Below are positions 17,264 through 25,478 of a stretch of 64,000 bases of DNA, one piece after another. The notes under the pieces were generated by a model. It searched no databases. It worked only from the letters and a program-made list of their open reading frames with translations, and was not told where the DNA came from. Origin of the DNA: an uncultured Porphyromonadaceae bacterium (lineage in GTDB: Bacteria; Bacteroidota; Bacteroidia; Bacteroidales; Muribaculaceae); assembly GCA_947575235.1 (NCBI GenBank), contig CANPMT010000008.1:1-64000 (forward strand). Reading direction: 5' to 3'. Positions within the stretch are counted from its first letter, which is position 1, and every line of letters begins with the position of its first letter. The translations under genes and the position numbers were made by a program.

Positions 17264-17730
17264 AACTATATCATTCTTCAAATAAATTTATTGTCCAGCC
17301 AGACATCTCCTATTCCCGAAACTATCTTGACTTCGGCAAAGGATTTTACTTGACTTCTATAGAAGAACAAGCTATACGATATGGCAGTCGTTTCATTCGT
17401 AGAGAGGAAGAGGCGTGGATAAACATTTATGAGTTAGAAGTTGAAGACAAGGATTGGCGTATCTTAAAATTCAATAGCTATGATTTACAATGGCTCGATT
17501 TCATTACCAGATGTAGAGCCGGTATCGATAATACAGATTACGATATGATAATTGGCGGAGTTGCTAATGACAAAGTAATCCGTACGATTGAAAAGTATTT
17601 CTCCGGAGAGATGTCAGCAGAAACAGCTATCGGCCTATTACGTTTTGAGAAACCCAATATCCAATACTGCATAAGGAATCAAGAAATGCTGAATCAATGT
17701 CTTAAACATATTAATAGCAAGAAATTATGA
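17260..17730 (+). CDS. DUF3990 family protein (probable ADP-ribosyltransferase-fold effector)
   Basis: This 156-residue protein matches DUF3990: it opens KLYHSSNKFIVQPDISYSRN and continues LDFGKGFYLTSIEEQAIRYG. As I recall, the family is placed in the ADP-ribosyltransferase superfamily. That fits LYHSS (first catalytic-strand His), GFYLT (NAD-binding Tyr) and QA (helix after it). The later YDMIIGGVANDKVIRTIEKYF and LRFEKPNIQYCIRNQEML are also family-like; the usual third catalytic residue (Glu or Gln) would fall in the last stretch. There is no signal peptide, so it should act in the cytoplasm. It is coupled by 4-nt overlaps to small genes on both sides, as expected for a toxin held by partners. 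Activity is unproven. Confidence 0.8.
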   Translation: MKLYHSSNKFIVQPDISYSRNYLDFGKGFYLTSIEEQAIRYGSRFIRREEEAWINIYELEVEDKDWRILKFNSYDLQWLDFITRCRAGIDNTDYDMIIGGVANDKVIRTIEKYFSGEMSAETAIGLLRFEKPNIQYCIRNQEMLNQCLKHINSKKL

Positions 17731-17945
17731 CAGAAGAATGTAAACTTGTCTACCGTGGTGAAAAATGTGCGGATATAATCAACAGTATCTCCGAGTTATA
17801 TGGGGTAACTCTTCAAGAAGCCACAGATATCTATTATGAATCCCAGACTTCAGATTTAATAGAGGAGGGAGTAGCTGATCTTCATTGCAGAAGCAATAAA
17901 TACCTCGCTACATTAGTTTGGGAAGAGCATTCCGGGTCAAGGTAA
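17727..17945 (+). CDS. Small partner protein of the DUF3990 cassette
   Basis: This 72-residue protein reads MTEECKLVYRGEKCADIINS, then a predicted helix LYGVTLQEATDIYYESQTSDLIEEG, and ends LHCRSNKYLATLVWEEH. I recall similar small proteins (DIYYxSxTxxLIEEGxxDLHCRS) next to DUF3990 genes, some filed under DUF3791-like names. Its start overlaps the DUF3990 stop (ATGA), so it is translationally coupled. It is acidic and lacks signal or membrane segments. It may be the antitoxin proper, with the first gene a regulator, or the reverse; the sequence alone cannot decide. Confidence 0.7.
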   Translation: MTEECKLVYRGEKCADIINSISELYGVTLQEATDIYYESQTSDLIEEGVADLHCRSNKYLATLVWEEHSGSR

Positions 17946-18003
17946 TATTCACAAACAAAACCGTCTGATTTTATAAGAAATCCGCTCTAAAAACGCGTCT
18001 GGT

Positions 18004-18035
18004 TTTGGTGCTTTCGGCGCGTTGTTGTAAATTTG
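18004..18035 (+). promoter_or_regulatory. Bacteroidetes-type promoter of tgt
   Basis: TTTG at 18004-18007 and TAAATTTG at 18028-18035 are separated by 20 nt. The transcript start would be near 18042, leaving about 16 nt before the ATG at 18058. It separates the tgt operon from the AT-rich cassette upstream. Confidence 0.75.
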
Positions 18036-18057
18036 CAGTTGATTTACATTTATTCGA

Positions 18058-19188
18058 ATGGATTTTAAAGTAGAAGCAACCGCCCAATATAGCAACGCCC
18101 GTGCCGGTGAGATTACCACCGACCACGGCAAGATTCCGACACCGATCTTCATGCCGGTGGGCACTGTGGCAAGTGTCAAGGCTGTCCATACCCGCGAACT
18201 CCGCGAGGATATCGACGCCAAAATCATTCTCGGCAACACCTATCACCTCTACCTGCGTCCCGGTCTCGACATTCTGCGTCAGGCCGGAGGCCTCCATAAG
18301 TTCAACGGCTGGAACCGCCCTATCCTTACCGATTCAGGTGGCTTCCAGGTGTTTTCACTTTCGGCCAACCGTAAACTGAAGGAGGAGGGAGCATGGTTCC
18401 GCAGCCACATCGACGGCTCGAAGCATCTCTTCACCCCGGAGAACGTGGTGGATATACAGCGCGTCATCGGTGCCGACATCATGATGGCTCTCGACGAATG
18501 CACCCCCGGCACCGCCGACTTCGACTACGCCAAGAAATCGCTCGGCCTTACACAACGCTGGCTGGAACGTGGCTGGAAACATTATAACGAGACAGAAGGG
18601 ATTTACGGTTACCGTCAGGCTTACTTCCCTATCGTGCAGGGATGCGTCTACCCGGAGTTGCGACGTGAGGCTGCAAAGCATGTGGCCGATCTCGGAGCCG
18701 AAGGCAACGCAATCGGCGGTCTGGCTGTCGGCGAACCTACCGAGAAGATGTATGAGATGATTGAGGTGGTAAACGAGATTCTACCTCAGGATAAACCCCG
18801 TTATCTTATGGGCGTGGGCACACCCGCCAATATCCTTGAGGCTATCGACCGTGGAGTGGATATGATGGACTGTGTCATGCCTACCCGCAACGGCCGCAAC
18901 GGTATGCTCTTCACCCGCAACGGCATAATGAATATGCGCAACAAGAAGTGGGCCGACGATTTCTCCCCACTCGACGAAGGGGGACCGACATGGGTCGACG
19001 AGGTATATTCCAAAGCTTATTTGCGTCATCTCTTCGTAAGCCAGGAGCTTCTTGGAATGCAGATTGCCTCAATACATAACCTCGGTTTCTATCTCTGGCT
19101 TGTGCGCGAGGCCCGCAAACATATACTTGCCGGTGACTTCAAGAGTTGGAAAACCGATATGGTTGAACGTGTCACTCGCCGGCTATGA
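18058..19188 (+). CDS. tgt: tRNA-guanine transglycosylase (Tgt)
   Basis: Tgt exchanges guanine 34 in the anticodon of Asp, Asn, His and Tyr tRNAs for a queuine-type base. The protein is 376 residues long, typical for the family. Catalytic regions are intact: RPILTDSGGFQVFSL (first Asp), IVQGCVYPELRREAA, GGLAVGEP, and DCVMPTRNGRNGML (nucleophile Asp). The normal zinc motif CxCxxC before YSxAYxxHL is absent: the region reads PLDEGGPTWVDEVYSKAYLRHL, with Gly, Thr and Asp at the three cysteine positions, while the histidine in SIHNLGFY remains. The next gene overlaps its stop by 4 nt. Confidence 0.95.
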   Translation: MDFKVEATAQYSNARAGEITTDHGKIPTPIFMPVGTVASVKAVHTRELREDIDAKIILGNTYHLYLRPGLDILRQAGGLHKFNGWNRPILTDSGGFQVFSLSANRKLKEEGAWFRSHIDGSKHLFTPENVVDIQRVIGADIMMALDECTPGTADFDYAKKSLGLTQRWLERGWKHYNETEGIYGYRQAYFPIVQGCVYPELRREAAKHVADLGAEGNAIGGLAVGEPTEKMYEMIEVVNEILPQDKPRYLMGVGTPANILEAIDRGVDMMDCVMPTRNGRNGMLFTRNGIMNMRNKKWADDFSPLDEGGPTWVDEVYSKAYLRHLFVSQELLGMQIASIHNLGFYLWLVREARKHILAGDFKSWKTDMVERVTRRL

Positions 19189-20435
19189 CAGAGGAAACCA
19201 AGGAAGTTGACGGAACCGATGTGGCAACCGCACCGGAGGGCATCACCGAGGTTGAGAAGGTGGAGACGGATGGTATCACCGAGGTTGAGAAGGTGGAGGA
19301 GAAAGTTACCGACTCCTTTGAACAGCGTCTCAAACATCGTCACACCAACCCTTTCCGTCTATACATTCTCGATATTTACATCCTGAAGAAGTTTCTCGGC
19401 ACCTTCTTCCTCTCCACCATGCTCTTCCTGGCGGTAATCGCCATGTTTGACGTGACGGAGAAGCTCGACGCATTCCTCGTGGCGCCGCTCAATGAGACTA
19501 TCTTCGATTATTTCGGATCATTCCTCCCCTATTTCGCGAATCAGCTTTCACCACTGTTCGTGTTTATCGCGGTGATTTTCTTCACCTCGAAGATGGCAGG
19601 CAACTCCGAGATTATCGCAATCCTGTCAAGCGGCGTAAGTTTTGCGCGCCTTCTGCGCCCTTATATGATAGGAGCCGCCATCATAGCGGCCCTGACTTTC
19701 GCATTGAGCAATTACCTCATACCCCCGACCAATGTGCGCCGTATAGCCTACACCAACAAGTATGTCAAGAACAAGAAGGTGGAGACCAACGTCAACGTGC
19801 AGCTTCAGGTATCGCCGGGCGTAGTGGCCTACATCGGCCGCTTCGAAGACCGCAACAAGACGGGCTACCGGTTCTCGCTCGACCAGTTCAAGGATAAGGA
19901 ATTGGTGTCACGCACAACGGCTCAGATCGCCCGTTATGACACTACCCGAATGTATCACTGGATTCTGTCGGATTACATGACGCGCGATTTCGATGGCATG
20001 AAGGAGAAGATTACAAAAGGGAGTAAACTCGACACAATCATCCCCTTCGAACCCCGCGACTTCATGATATCGGTCAACGACCAGGAGACACTCACCACGC
20101 CCCAGCTGAGTGAGTATATCTCAAAGCAGAAGCAGCGCGGCGTGGCCAATATCAAGGCCTTCGAGATTGAGAAGGAACGGCGCATAGCGTCGACGGCTGC
20201 CGCTTTCATTCTCACATTGATCGGCATGTCGCTCTCATCCCGTAAGCAGAAAGGTGGTATGGGATTGAATATCGGTATCGGGCTCGGATTGAGTTTCAGC
20301 TATATACTCTTCTCCACAGTAACGAGTTCGTTTGCAATCTCGGGTCTCACGACCCCCTTCATAGCTATGGAGATACCGAATGTGGTGTATCTGATTATCG
20401 GATTATACCTCTACCGCAGGGCATCCCGCTATTGA
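19185..20435 (+). CDS. LptF/LptG family permease (YjgP/YjgQ)
   Basis: This 416-residue inner-membrane protein corresponds to the transmembrane part of the ABC system (LptB2FG) that pulls lipopolysaccharide out of the inner membrane. It has the usual six segments, three near residues 63-165 and three near the C-terminus, separated by a periplasmic domain. The first helix region reads LDIYILKKFLGTFFLSTMLF. The cytosolic N-terminus is extended by about 50 acidic residues and contains a near-exact 11-residue duplication (GITEVEKVETD, GITEVEKVEEK). The start overlaps tgt by ATGA. Bacteroidetes often carry one such permease beside tgt. LptF versus LptG cannot be told. Confidence 0.9.
   Translation: MTEETKEVDGTDVATAPEGITEVEKVETDGITEVEKVEEKVTDSFEQRLKHRHTNPFRLYILDIYILKKFLGTFFLSTMLFLAVIAMFDVTEKLDAFLVAPLNETIFDYFGSFLPYFANQLSPLFVFIAVIFFTSKMAGNSEIIAILSSGVSFARLLRPYMIGAAIIAALTFALSNYLIPPTNVRRIAYTNKYVKNKKVETNVNVQLQVSPGVVAYIGRFEDRNKTGYRFSLDQFKDKELVSRTTAQIARYDTTRMYHWILSDYMTRDFDGMKEKITKGSKLDTIIPFEPRDFMISVNDQETLTTPQLSEYISKQKQRGVANIKAFEIEKERRIASTAAAFILTLIGMSLSSRKQKGGMGLNIGIGLGLSFSYILFSTVTSSFAISGLTTPFIAMEIPNVVYLIIGLYLYRRASRY
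19239..19304. repeat. 33-bp direct duplication in the permease N-terminus
   Basis: Two units (19239-19271 and 19272-19304) share an almost identical first 27 nt with a single C/T change, encoding GITEVEKVE twice in a predicted cytosolic, probably disordered segment. Confidence 0.85.
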
Positions 20436-20792
20436 GAAATACCCCTTGCGGAAGAAACCGCAACCATAATCTTTAGGACGCATAATGTGCCCGTTGGCAA
20501 TGACGATGTCAATGTCGACGGGCACTAAATTTTTAAGACGTGACTCGGCATCACGGCCATGATTGAGTTCATACTCCTTGCAGAGACGGTCAAACGTCTC
20601 CACATCAAGCTCTGTCTCACCCGTCACCACTCCGTTGATGTAATTGCTTCCGGCATGACCCACAGGCAGAGTCTCGTAGATGTCGGAAGCCTTGAACTCC
20701 GAGAGCAGTCCGGAGAGCCAGAGCATCGCTTCGCTCACAGCCCTCTCACGGTTGCCGCAATTCGCGCCTAAACTGATAACAAGGGAATTCAT
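20403..20792 (-). CDS. folK: Short 6-hydroxymethyl-7,8-dihydropterin pyrophosphokinase-like protein
   Basis: FolK transfers pyrophosphate from ATP to hydroxymethyl-dihydropterin in folate synthesis. Family features are MNSLVISLGANCGNRERAV, IYETLPVGHAGSNYINGVV, CKEYELNHGR and VPVDIDIVI. I start it at the ATG at 20792, 4 nt after the metallophosphoesterase stop; the track's extra five residues are unlikely. At 129 residues it is shorter than usual FolK (about 160) and lacks the usual PHPR and FVL.PL end, closing instead with FFRKGYFSIAGCP. This may be a Bacteroidales short form or a weakened copy. Its last 33 nt overlap the 3' end of the convergent permease gene. Confidence 0.78.
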   Translation of the reverse strand: MNSLVISLGANCGNRERAVSEAMLWLSGLLSEFKASDIYETLPVGHAGSNYINGVVTGETELDVETFDRLCKEYELNHGRDAESRLKNLVPVDIDIVIANGHIMRPKDYGCGFFRKGYFSIAGCPAVEV

Positions 20793-20796
20793 CTTC

Positions 20797-22032
20797 TCAG
20801 TTGCCAAGATGCTTCAGTGTGAAGAGAGTAATCTCAGGATAGGCATTGAGTATGCGCGAGGGCATACCAACCTCACCGGCTCCTATATTGACATACAGAC
20901 GCGTCTTGTGGCCACGGTCATTGAGACGCTCATACATCCCGCCCCATTGCTCGTAGCGGAATTTTGCGGGCGACCACTCCCAGCCCCCTATCTTTATCAT
21001 CATCTGCATGGCATGTGTGTGTCCGGCCAAGGAGAGGTCGATATTGGTGGTGTGCGACACCTCCTTGTCCCAATGCGCGGGATTATGCGTCATCAGAATC
21101 TTGAAACGGGTGTCGTTCTGATGATAAATGGAATCGGATGATGCCGGCAATGCCTTCTCCAAATCACCATACGTGGGGAATGGAGGGTCGCCGATATTCT
21201 CCACACCTATTACCATTATACTGTCGCTGCCCTTCGAAATGAAGCGGCGTGTATTGTTGAGTAGATCCCAGCCCATACGTTCCTGGTCAGCGGCAAGCTC
21301 GCGGTTGTTTGCAAGCCGGTCGTCGGGGTTGCTCCAATCCACATAGTCGCCATAGTCATGGTTTCCCAAGATGGAGAGCACTCCATCGGGAGCCTTAAGA
21401 CGTGAGAGCACACTTATGAAGGGTTTGAGCTCCTCGGTGCGGCGGTTCACGATATCACCTGTGAAGAGAATGAGGTCGGGATGCAAGGCATTTACAGAGT
21501 CAACCAAAGCGGATACGAAAGTAGTATCCGTACCCCAGGTGCCCACATGAATGTCGCTTATCTGCGCAATGGTATAACCGTTGAACGAGCGTGGGATCTT
21601 TGGCGACTCCACCTCCACCTCATTCACCTGTATGGCACGGCGGGTGACACCCACACCCCACCACATCATGATGAAGAGGGTTATACCCACGGCAGCCCCC
21701 ACCAGACGGGCCGGATGTCTCTTTGAGCGGCTATGCGATATAGCCCTGACCAACCGGCCGATCAAGCTGCATATCACATACCCCAACTTACCCACATATA
21801 CCGTAAGATATGAATAAAGCATCCACATCACGGTGAGAATGCCGGAGTCTTCCGAACGTCGCGGCAGACAGAGGGTGACAATGATGAAAACCCAGCACAC
21901 AACGGAGGTGACCAGATAAAACTTCCGCCAGAACCCCTTGCGGGCTTTACGGCTTATGTCGTTAAGTATATACAGGTCAACCAGCACGCTCGCCGCGAGC
22001 AGGATTACCATCATTATAAAGGGTATACGCAT
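20797..22032 (-). CDS. Membrane-anchored metallophosphoesterase (YkuE-like)
   Basis: This 411-residue protein has several N-terminal hydrophobic segments (residues 1-130, e.g. IPFIMMVILLAASVLVDLYI and ITLFIMMWWGVGV), followed by a calcineurin-type phosphoesterase domain. The metal-binding motifs are complete and in order: ISDIHVG near residue 159, LFTGDIVNR, LGNHDYGDY, LMTHNPAHWD and LAGHTHAMQ. Relatives act on lipid pyrophosphates such as UDP-diacylglucosamine or undecaprenyl pyrophosphate, but the substrate cannot be read here. The neighbouring acyltransferase makes a lipid role plausible. It is probably co-transcribed with folK downstream. Confidence 0.9.
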   Translation of the reverse strand: MRIPFIMMVILLAASVLVDLYILNDISRKARKGFWRKFYLVTSVVCWVFIIVTLCLPRRSEDSGILTVMWMLYSYLTVYVGKLGYVICSLIGRLVRAISHSRSKRHPARLVGAAVGITLFIMMWWGVGVTRRAIQVNEVEVESPKIPRSFNGYTIAQISDIHVGTWGTDTTFVSALVDSVNALHPDLILFTGDIVNRRTEELKPFISVLSRLKAPDGVLSILGNHDYGDYVDWSNPDDRLANNRELAADQERMGWDLLNNTRRFISKGSDSIMVIGVENIGDPPFPTYGDLEKALPASSDSIYHQNDTRFKILMTHNPAHWDKEVSHTTNIDLSLAGHTHAMQMMIKIGGWEWSPAKFRYEQWGGMYERLNDRGHKTRLYVNIGAGEVGMPSRILNAYPEITLFTLKHLGN

Positions 22033-22043
22033 ATGTGATTATT

Positions 22044-23222
22044 TTATTCCAGACCTCCGAGAAGGCTCTTTAGTTTATTGCGGAGAGGATTGGCATACAT
22101 GGTGAGAATCATCTCCCACATGAAGTCACGTTCCTCTTTGGTGATGTCGCTCAGGTCAACTTTGTCAAGCTGACGGTTGAAGTATTCAACTGTCTCCTGC
22201 TTCTTCTCCTCGGTGTATTTTCTTGCGAATCTGTTGGTTTGATGAAGCAGGTCATAGGCCACGTAGTTGATGTCGAAAATCTCGTAACTGCGGTGGATTG
22301 CCTGGTCGATGAGACAGCCCACATGTTTGGCGGCACGGTTGTTGTCGCTGAAATCACCTATCTGGTCGAGCTTGCTGTTGATGCGCGGCGTAAGCTGGAA
22401 ATGCACACGCCCCTTGAACTGCAGCAGGCCGGTCTCCATCGAGAAGAGGTCGTCACGCTGGCTCTTCTTGAAGTCGGGGTCGCGGCGTTTCATGAGGAAT
22501 TCCCTCACCTTGAGGTAATCGTTGGGGTCGTATTCATATGATATGCACACCGGCATGAGGTTGATCTCCTTAACCTTGTCGACAAACTGTCCCTGACCGG
22601 CTATGGCGAGCATCTTCACGAGCGAATCCTGTGTGTGGTCGCTGCTGTCTTTGGCACGGCCCTCACGCTGTGCTATCCACACCGATTCATGCTTCTCAAG
22701 TATGCAATAGTGTATGTAGGCCGAAAGCTTCTTGGCAGCCTCTAAGCCCTCGCGCAGACCTGTATTACGCTTCACCACGAAACTCTTGTTGAGGCGCACC
22801 AGATCGGTAATCCAGTCATATATAAGCAGATTGTTGCCTATGGCCACCTCCGATGTGGGGTAGCCGCGCCGCAGGAAAGCGAGGTTGAGGAAAGAGGCGT
22901 CGAGCACGATGTCGCGGTGATTGGTGATGAAAGTATAGCTCATCGACGGGTTGAGATACTTCACCCCACCCAACGATATGCCGGATGTAGTGGTTTTGGC
23001 AAGCATCTCCAGAAACGGGAACATCACCTGATGCTGAAAATCATGTTTGTTATTGATTTTCAACAACTCCTCAATCAAAGCGGGCACATCCTTCGGAGGC
23101 ATCGTATAATTGACCGCATGCAGGAAGCCCGGTTCCTTGACAAGCTGCTCCATCTTTGAATGGAATTCCGAATCATCATACGGAGCTATATCGCTGAAAT
23201 TATAATCTTGCTGACTACTCAT
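22044..23222 (-). CDS. Glycerol-3-phosphate / 1-acylglycerol-3-phosphate acyltransferase family protein
   Basis: This 392-residue protein has the NHxxxxD catalytic motif (TFITNHRDIVLDASFL, residues about 98-113), a GNNLLIYDWITDLVRLNKSF segment, and a WIAQREGRAKDSSDHTQDSL stretch corresponding to the glycerophosphate-binding EGxRS region. It has no obvious membrane helix. Such proteins in Bacteroidales are usually annotated as 1-acyl-sn-glycerol-3-phosphate acyltransferase, and the larger size with the N-terminal helical region resembles PlsB-like enzymes. It makes phospholipid precursors at the inner face of the membrane. Its promoter lies just upstream. Confidence 0.88.
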   Translation of the reverse strand: MSSQQDYNFSDIAPYDDSEFHSKMEQLVKEPGFLHAVNYTMPPKDVPALIEELLKINNKHDFQHQVMFPFLEMLAKTTTSGISLGGVKYLNPSMSYTFITNHRDIVLDASFLNLAFLRRGYPTSEVAIGNNLLIYDWITDLVRLNKSFVVKRNTGLREGLEAAKKLSAYIHYCILEKHESVWIAQREGRAKDSSDHTQDSLVKMLAIAGQGQFVDKVKEINLMPVCISYEYDPNDYLKVREFLMKRRDPDFKKSQRDDLFSMETGLLQFKGRVHFQLTPRINSKLDQIGDFSDNNRAAKHVGCLIDQAIHRSYEIFDINYVAYDLLHQTNRFARKYTEEKKQETVEYFNRQLDKVDLSDITKEERDFMWEMILTMYANPLRNKLKSLLGGLE

Positions 23223-23298
23223 TCTTTCTCTGTTTATCTCCCGCCGTGATGTCAGGGGCCGAAACCTCTGTCACACCCGGCAGGGGTGTTCTCTTTTG

Positions 23299-23331
23299 CA
23301 AAATTAATGCTTTAACTCTAAATTAAAACAA
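23299..23331 (-). promoter_or_regulatory. Promoter of the acyltransferase gene
   Basis: On the minus strand TTG (23331-23329) and TAATTTTG (23306-23299) are 22 nt apart, one more than the usual 19-21. The transcript would start near 23292, about 70 nt before the ATG. Confidence 0.5.
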
Positions 23332-23377
23332 TTTCAATCTACAAATTTTATGAAATTCTCCACAGCCGGGAGTTTTA

Positions 23378-24511
23378 TCAGTCATTCTTTCTGTAAACCC
23401 TCCACTTTTCGATAAGCTGGGTCATATCGTCGGGTATGGGGCACTCGAAATCCATCTGCTTCCCGGTGACGGGATGCACGAAGCCGAGGGTACGGGCGTG
23501 CAGCGCCTGGCGCGGACAGGTCTGGAAACAGTTCTCCACAAACTGACGGTATTTTGCGAAAGTGGTGCCCTTGAGTATGCGGTCGCCTCCATAACGGGCA
23601 TCGTTGAACAGAGGATGACCCTGACTGAGCATATGCACCCTTATCTGATGCGTACGTCCGGTCTCAAGCACACATTTCACCACCGTCACATATCCGAACG
23701 ACTCAATCACGCTGTAGTGGGTCACGGCATGTTTCCCCACCTCCGGATCGCCGGTGACGCACATCTGAAGTTTATTGCGCGGATTACGGGCGATGTTTCC
23801 GGTGATGGTGCCAGTCTTCTCGGGAAAGTCACCCCACACCACCGCAACATACTCTCGCTTGGTGGTCTTGTGGAAGAACTGGTTGCCGAGATGTGTCTTC
23901 GCCTCGGGGGTCTTTGCCACCACGAGCAGACCGGAGGTATCCTTGTCAATACGGTGTACGAGTCCGAGTCTCGGGTCGCTCACGTCATAGTCGGGATTAT
24001 CCTTGAAATGCCAGGCCAAGGCATTCACCAGAGTGCCTGAATAATTGCCATGTCCGGGATGCACCACCAGTCCGGCCGGTTTGTTCACCACCAGCAGGCT
24101 CTCATCCTCATATACTATATCCAGAGGAATATCCTCCGGTATGATCTCAAGCTCATATCGCGGACGGTCCATCACGATGCTCACGCAATCGCCCGGTTTC
24201 ACCTTATAGCTCGACTTCACCGGCTTGCCGTTGGCAATCACGCATCCGGCATCCGCCGCCTGCTGAATACGGTTGCGCGATGTCTTCTGCATCCTGTCGA
24301 CAAGAAACTTGTCGACCCTGATCATCTCCTGCCCCTTGTCGGCCACGAAACGGAAATGCTCATACATCTCGCGTCCATCCTCGGTGATATAGGTGGGTTC
24401 CTCCACACTCTCGTTCTCATCTGAGATGAGATCGCCATCCATTTCCGCCGTCAGCTCCTCAGGGTCAAGAATATCTTCACAATTCTCCATATTATCAGCA
24501 GTGTCAGTCAT
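23378..24511 (-). CDS. RluA/RluD family 23S rRNA pseudouridine synthase
   Basis: This enzyme converts uridines in ribosomal RNA to pseudouridine. I start it at 24511 (MTDTADNMENC), giving 377 residues; the ATG then overlaps the PASTA gene stop by 8 nt, showing coupling. An acidic leader of about 45 residues precedes the S4 RNA-binding domain (IRVDKFLVDRMQKTSRNRIQQA). The catalytic domain follows, with the hallmark LGLVHRIDKDTSGLLVVAKT holding the catalytic Asp, and VLETGRTHQIRVHM. RluD is the nearest named relative because of the S4 domain and size, but the target uridines cannot be assigned. Confidence 0.92.
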   Translation of the reverse strand: MTDTADNMENCEDILDPEELTAEMDGDLISDENESVEEPTYITEDGREMYEHFRFVADKGQEMIRVDKFLVDRMQKTSRNRIQQAADAGCVIANGKPVKSSYKVKPGDCVSIVMDRPRYELEIIPEDIPLDIVYEDESLLVVNKPAGLVVHPGHGNYSGTLVNALAWHFKDNPDYDVSDPRLGLVHRIDKDTSGLLVVAKTPEAKTHLGNQFFHKTTKREYVAVVWGDFPEKTGTITGNIARNPRNKLQMCVTGDPEVGKHAVTHYSVIESFGYVTVVKCVLETGRTHQIRVHMLSQGHPLFNDARYGGDRILKGTTFAKYRQFVENCFQTCPRQALHARTLGFVHPVTGKQMDFECPIPDDMTQLIEKWRVYRKND

Positions 24512-25277
24512 TGATGAAATAAGTCTCTTCGTCATCATTCTCCTCGGTTGCCGGCACATTCTCATTCACGGGATCGGTCGGCACCGCGCTCTCCGGCACG
24601 TCAACCGCTTCCGGATCATAATATTCCGGTTCCATGGTATATTGCATATACTCCTCATTCTGGAGAGAGTCGCGCAATTCACCGAGACGACCGTCATATA
24701 CCTCCACCACAAGTTTGGCGTTGACGGGCACCTTCTCAGTCTTCTTCACCACCTTGCCGTTGGCGGTGATTTTCACTATGCAGTCATTATCGCCCAGCAC
24801 TCTCATCACCTGGATATTCTTGAATCCAAGTTCCTCGAGTCGAGCCATACCCTGGCGGAAAGAGAAACTCTTCAGCGCATCCTCACGCGGGTTGTTATCC
24901 TCGTCGATAACTACCTCCTTGGGATGCACGGCATTGATGTATAGGAAAATCTTACGACCCGGTTTGACGGTAGCGCCCGATTTTGGGAACTGTTCAATCA
25001 CGAACCCCGGTTTCACGTCCTCCTTATATATAGAGTCGCGAATATCCACTCTGAAGCCATTTTCATGAAGGATAGTTATTGCCTGGGTATACGACATATT
25101 CTCCACCTTCGGCACGATATCGGTCTCGCCATGCTTGGTAAATATCTGCAGCGAGAGATACACGATGAAAATGCCGAGGAGGGCCACTGCCACAATCACG
25201 AGAAAGTTAGCCAGCACCGGGTGACGTCCGAAGAAACCCGTGCTGACGGAAGCCTTATTACTGTCTGTCTTTTTCAT
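24504..25277 (-). CDS. PASTA domain membrane protein
   Basis: This 257-residue protein is anchored by one N-terminal helix (HPVLANFLVIVAVALLGIFIVYLSLQIF, about residues 20-48). The periplasmic part holds two or three PASTA units, e.g. DIVPKVENMSYTQAITILHENGF and the conserved EQFPKSGATVKPGRKIFLYIN, then KSFSFRQGMARLEELGFKN. The last 60 residues are acidic and low-complexity. Unlike the serine/threonine kinases of Gram-positives there is no kinase domain. PASTA units bind peptidoglycan-type ligands in other proteins, so a cell-wall link is plausible but unproven. The ATG at 25277 is used; the track started one TTG codon earlier. A TAACTTTG box (complement of 25294-25301) is a likely -7 element. 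Confidence 0.88.
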   Translation of the reverse strand: MKKTDSNKASVSTGFFGRHPVLANFLVIVAVALLGIFIVYLSLQIFTKHGETDIVPKVENMSYTQAITILHENGFRVDIRDSIYKEDVKPGFVIEQFPKSGATVKPGRKIFLYINAVHPKEVVIDEDNNPREDALKSFSFRQGMARLEELGFKNIQVMRVLGDNDCIVKITANGKVVKKTEKVPVNAKLVVEVYDGRLGELRDSLQNEEYMQYTMEPEYYDPEAVDVPESAVPTDPVNENVPATEENDDEETYFIND

Positions 25278-25438
25278 CAAACAAAATTTGCCCCAAAGTT
25301 AGCTAAAAAAATCCTAACACACCGCATAAAATCACCTCTACCCCCTAAATAGAAAAGAATAGCATATAAATATTGTATCCAAATATTAATAAATCTTAAC
25401 GTGGGCTTATTGTGCTTCCTTTTTCGGGATTCTTTTAT

Positions 25439-25446
25439 TAACTTTG
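25439..25446 (+). promoter_or_regulatory. -7 element of the bamD operon
   Basis: TAACTTTG matches the Bacteroidetes -7 consensus and lies 33 nt before the bamD start. I found no well-spaced TTTG upstream, so only this half of the promoter is supported. Confidence 0.5.
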
Positions 25447-25478
25447 CACTTCAAAGCGTAAATTTACGAGTTAGATAA

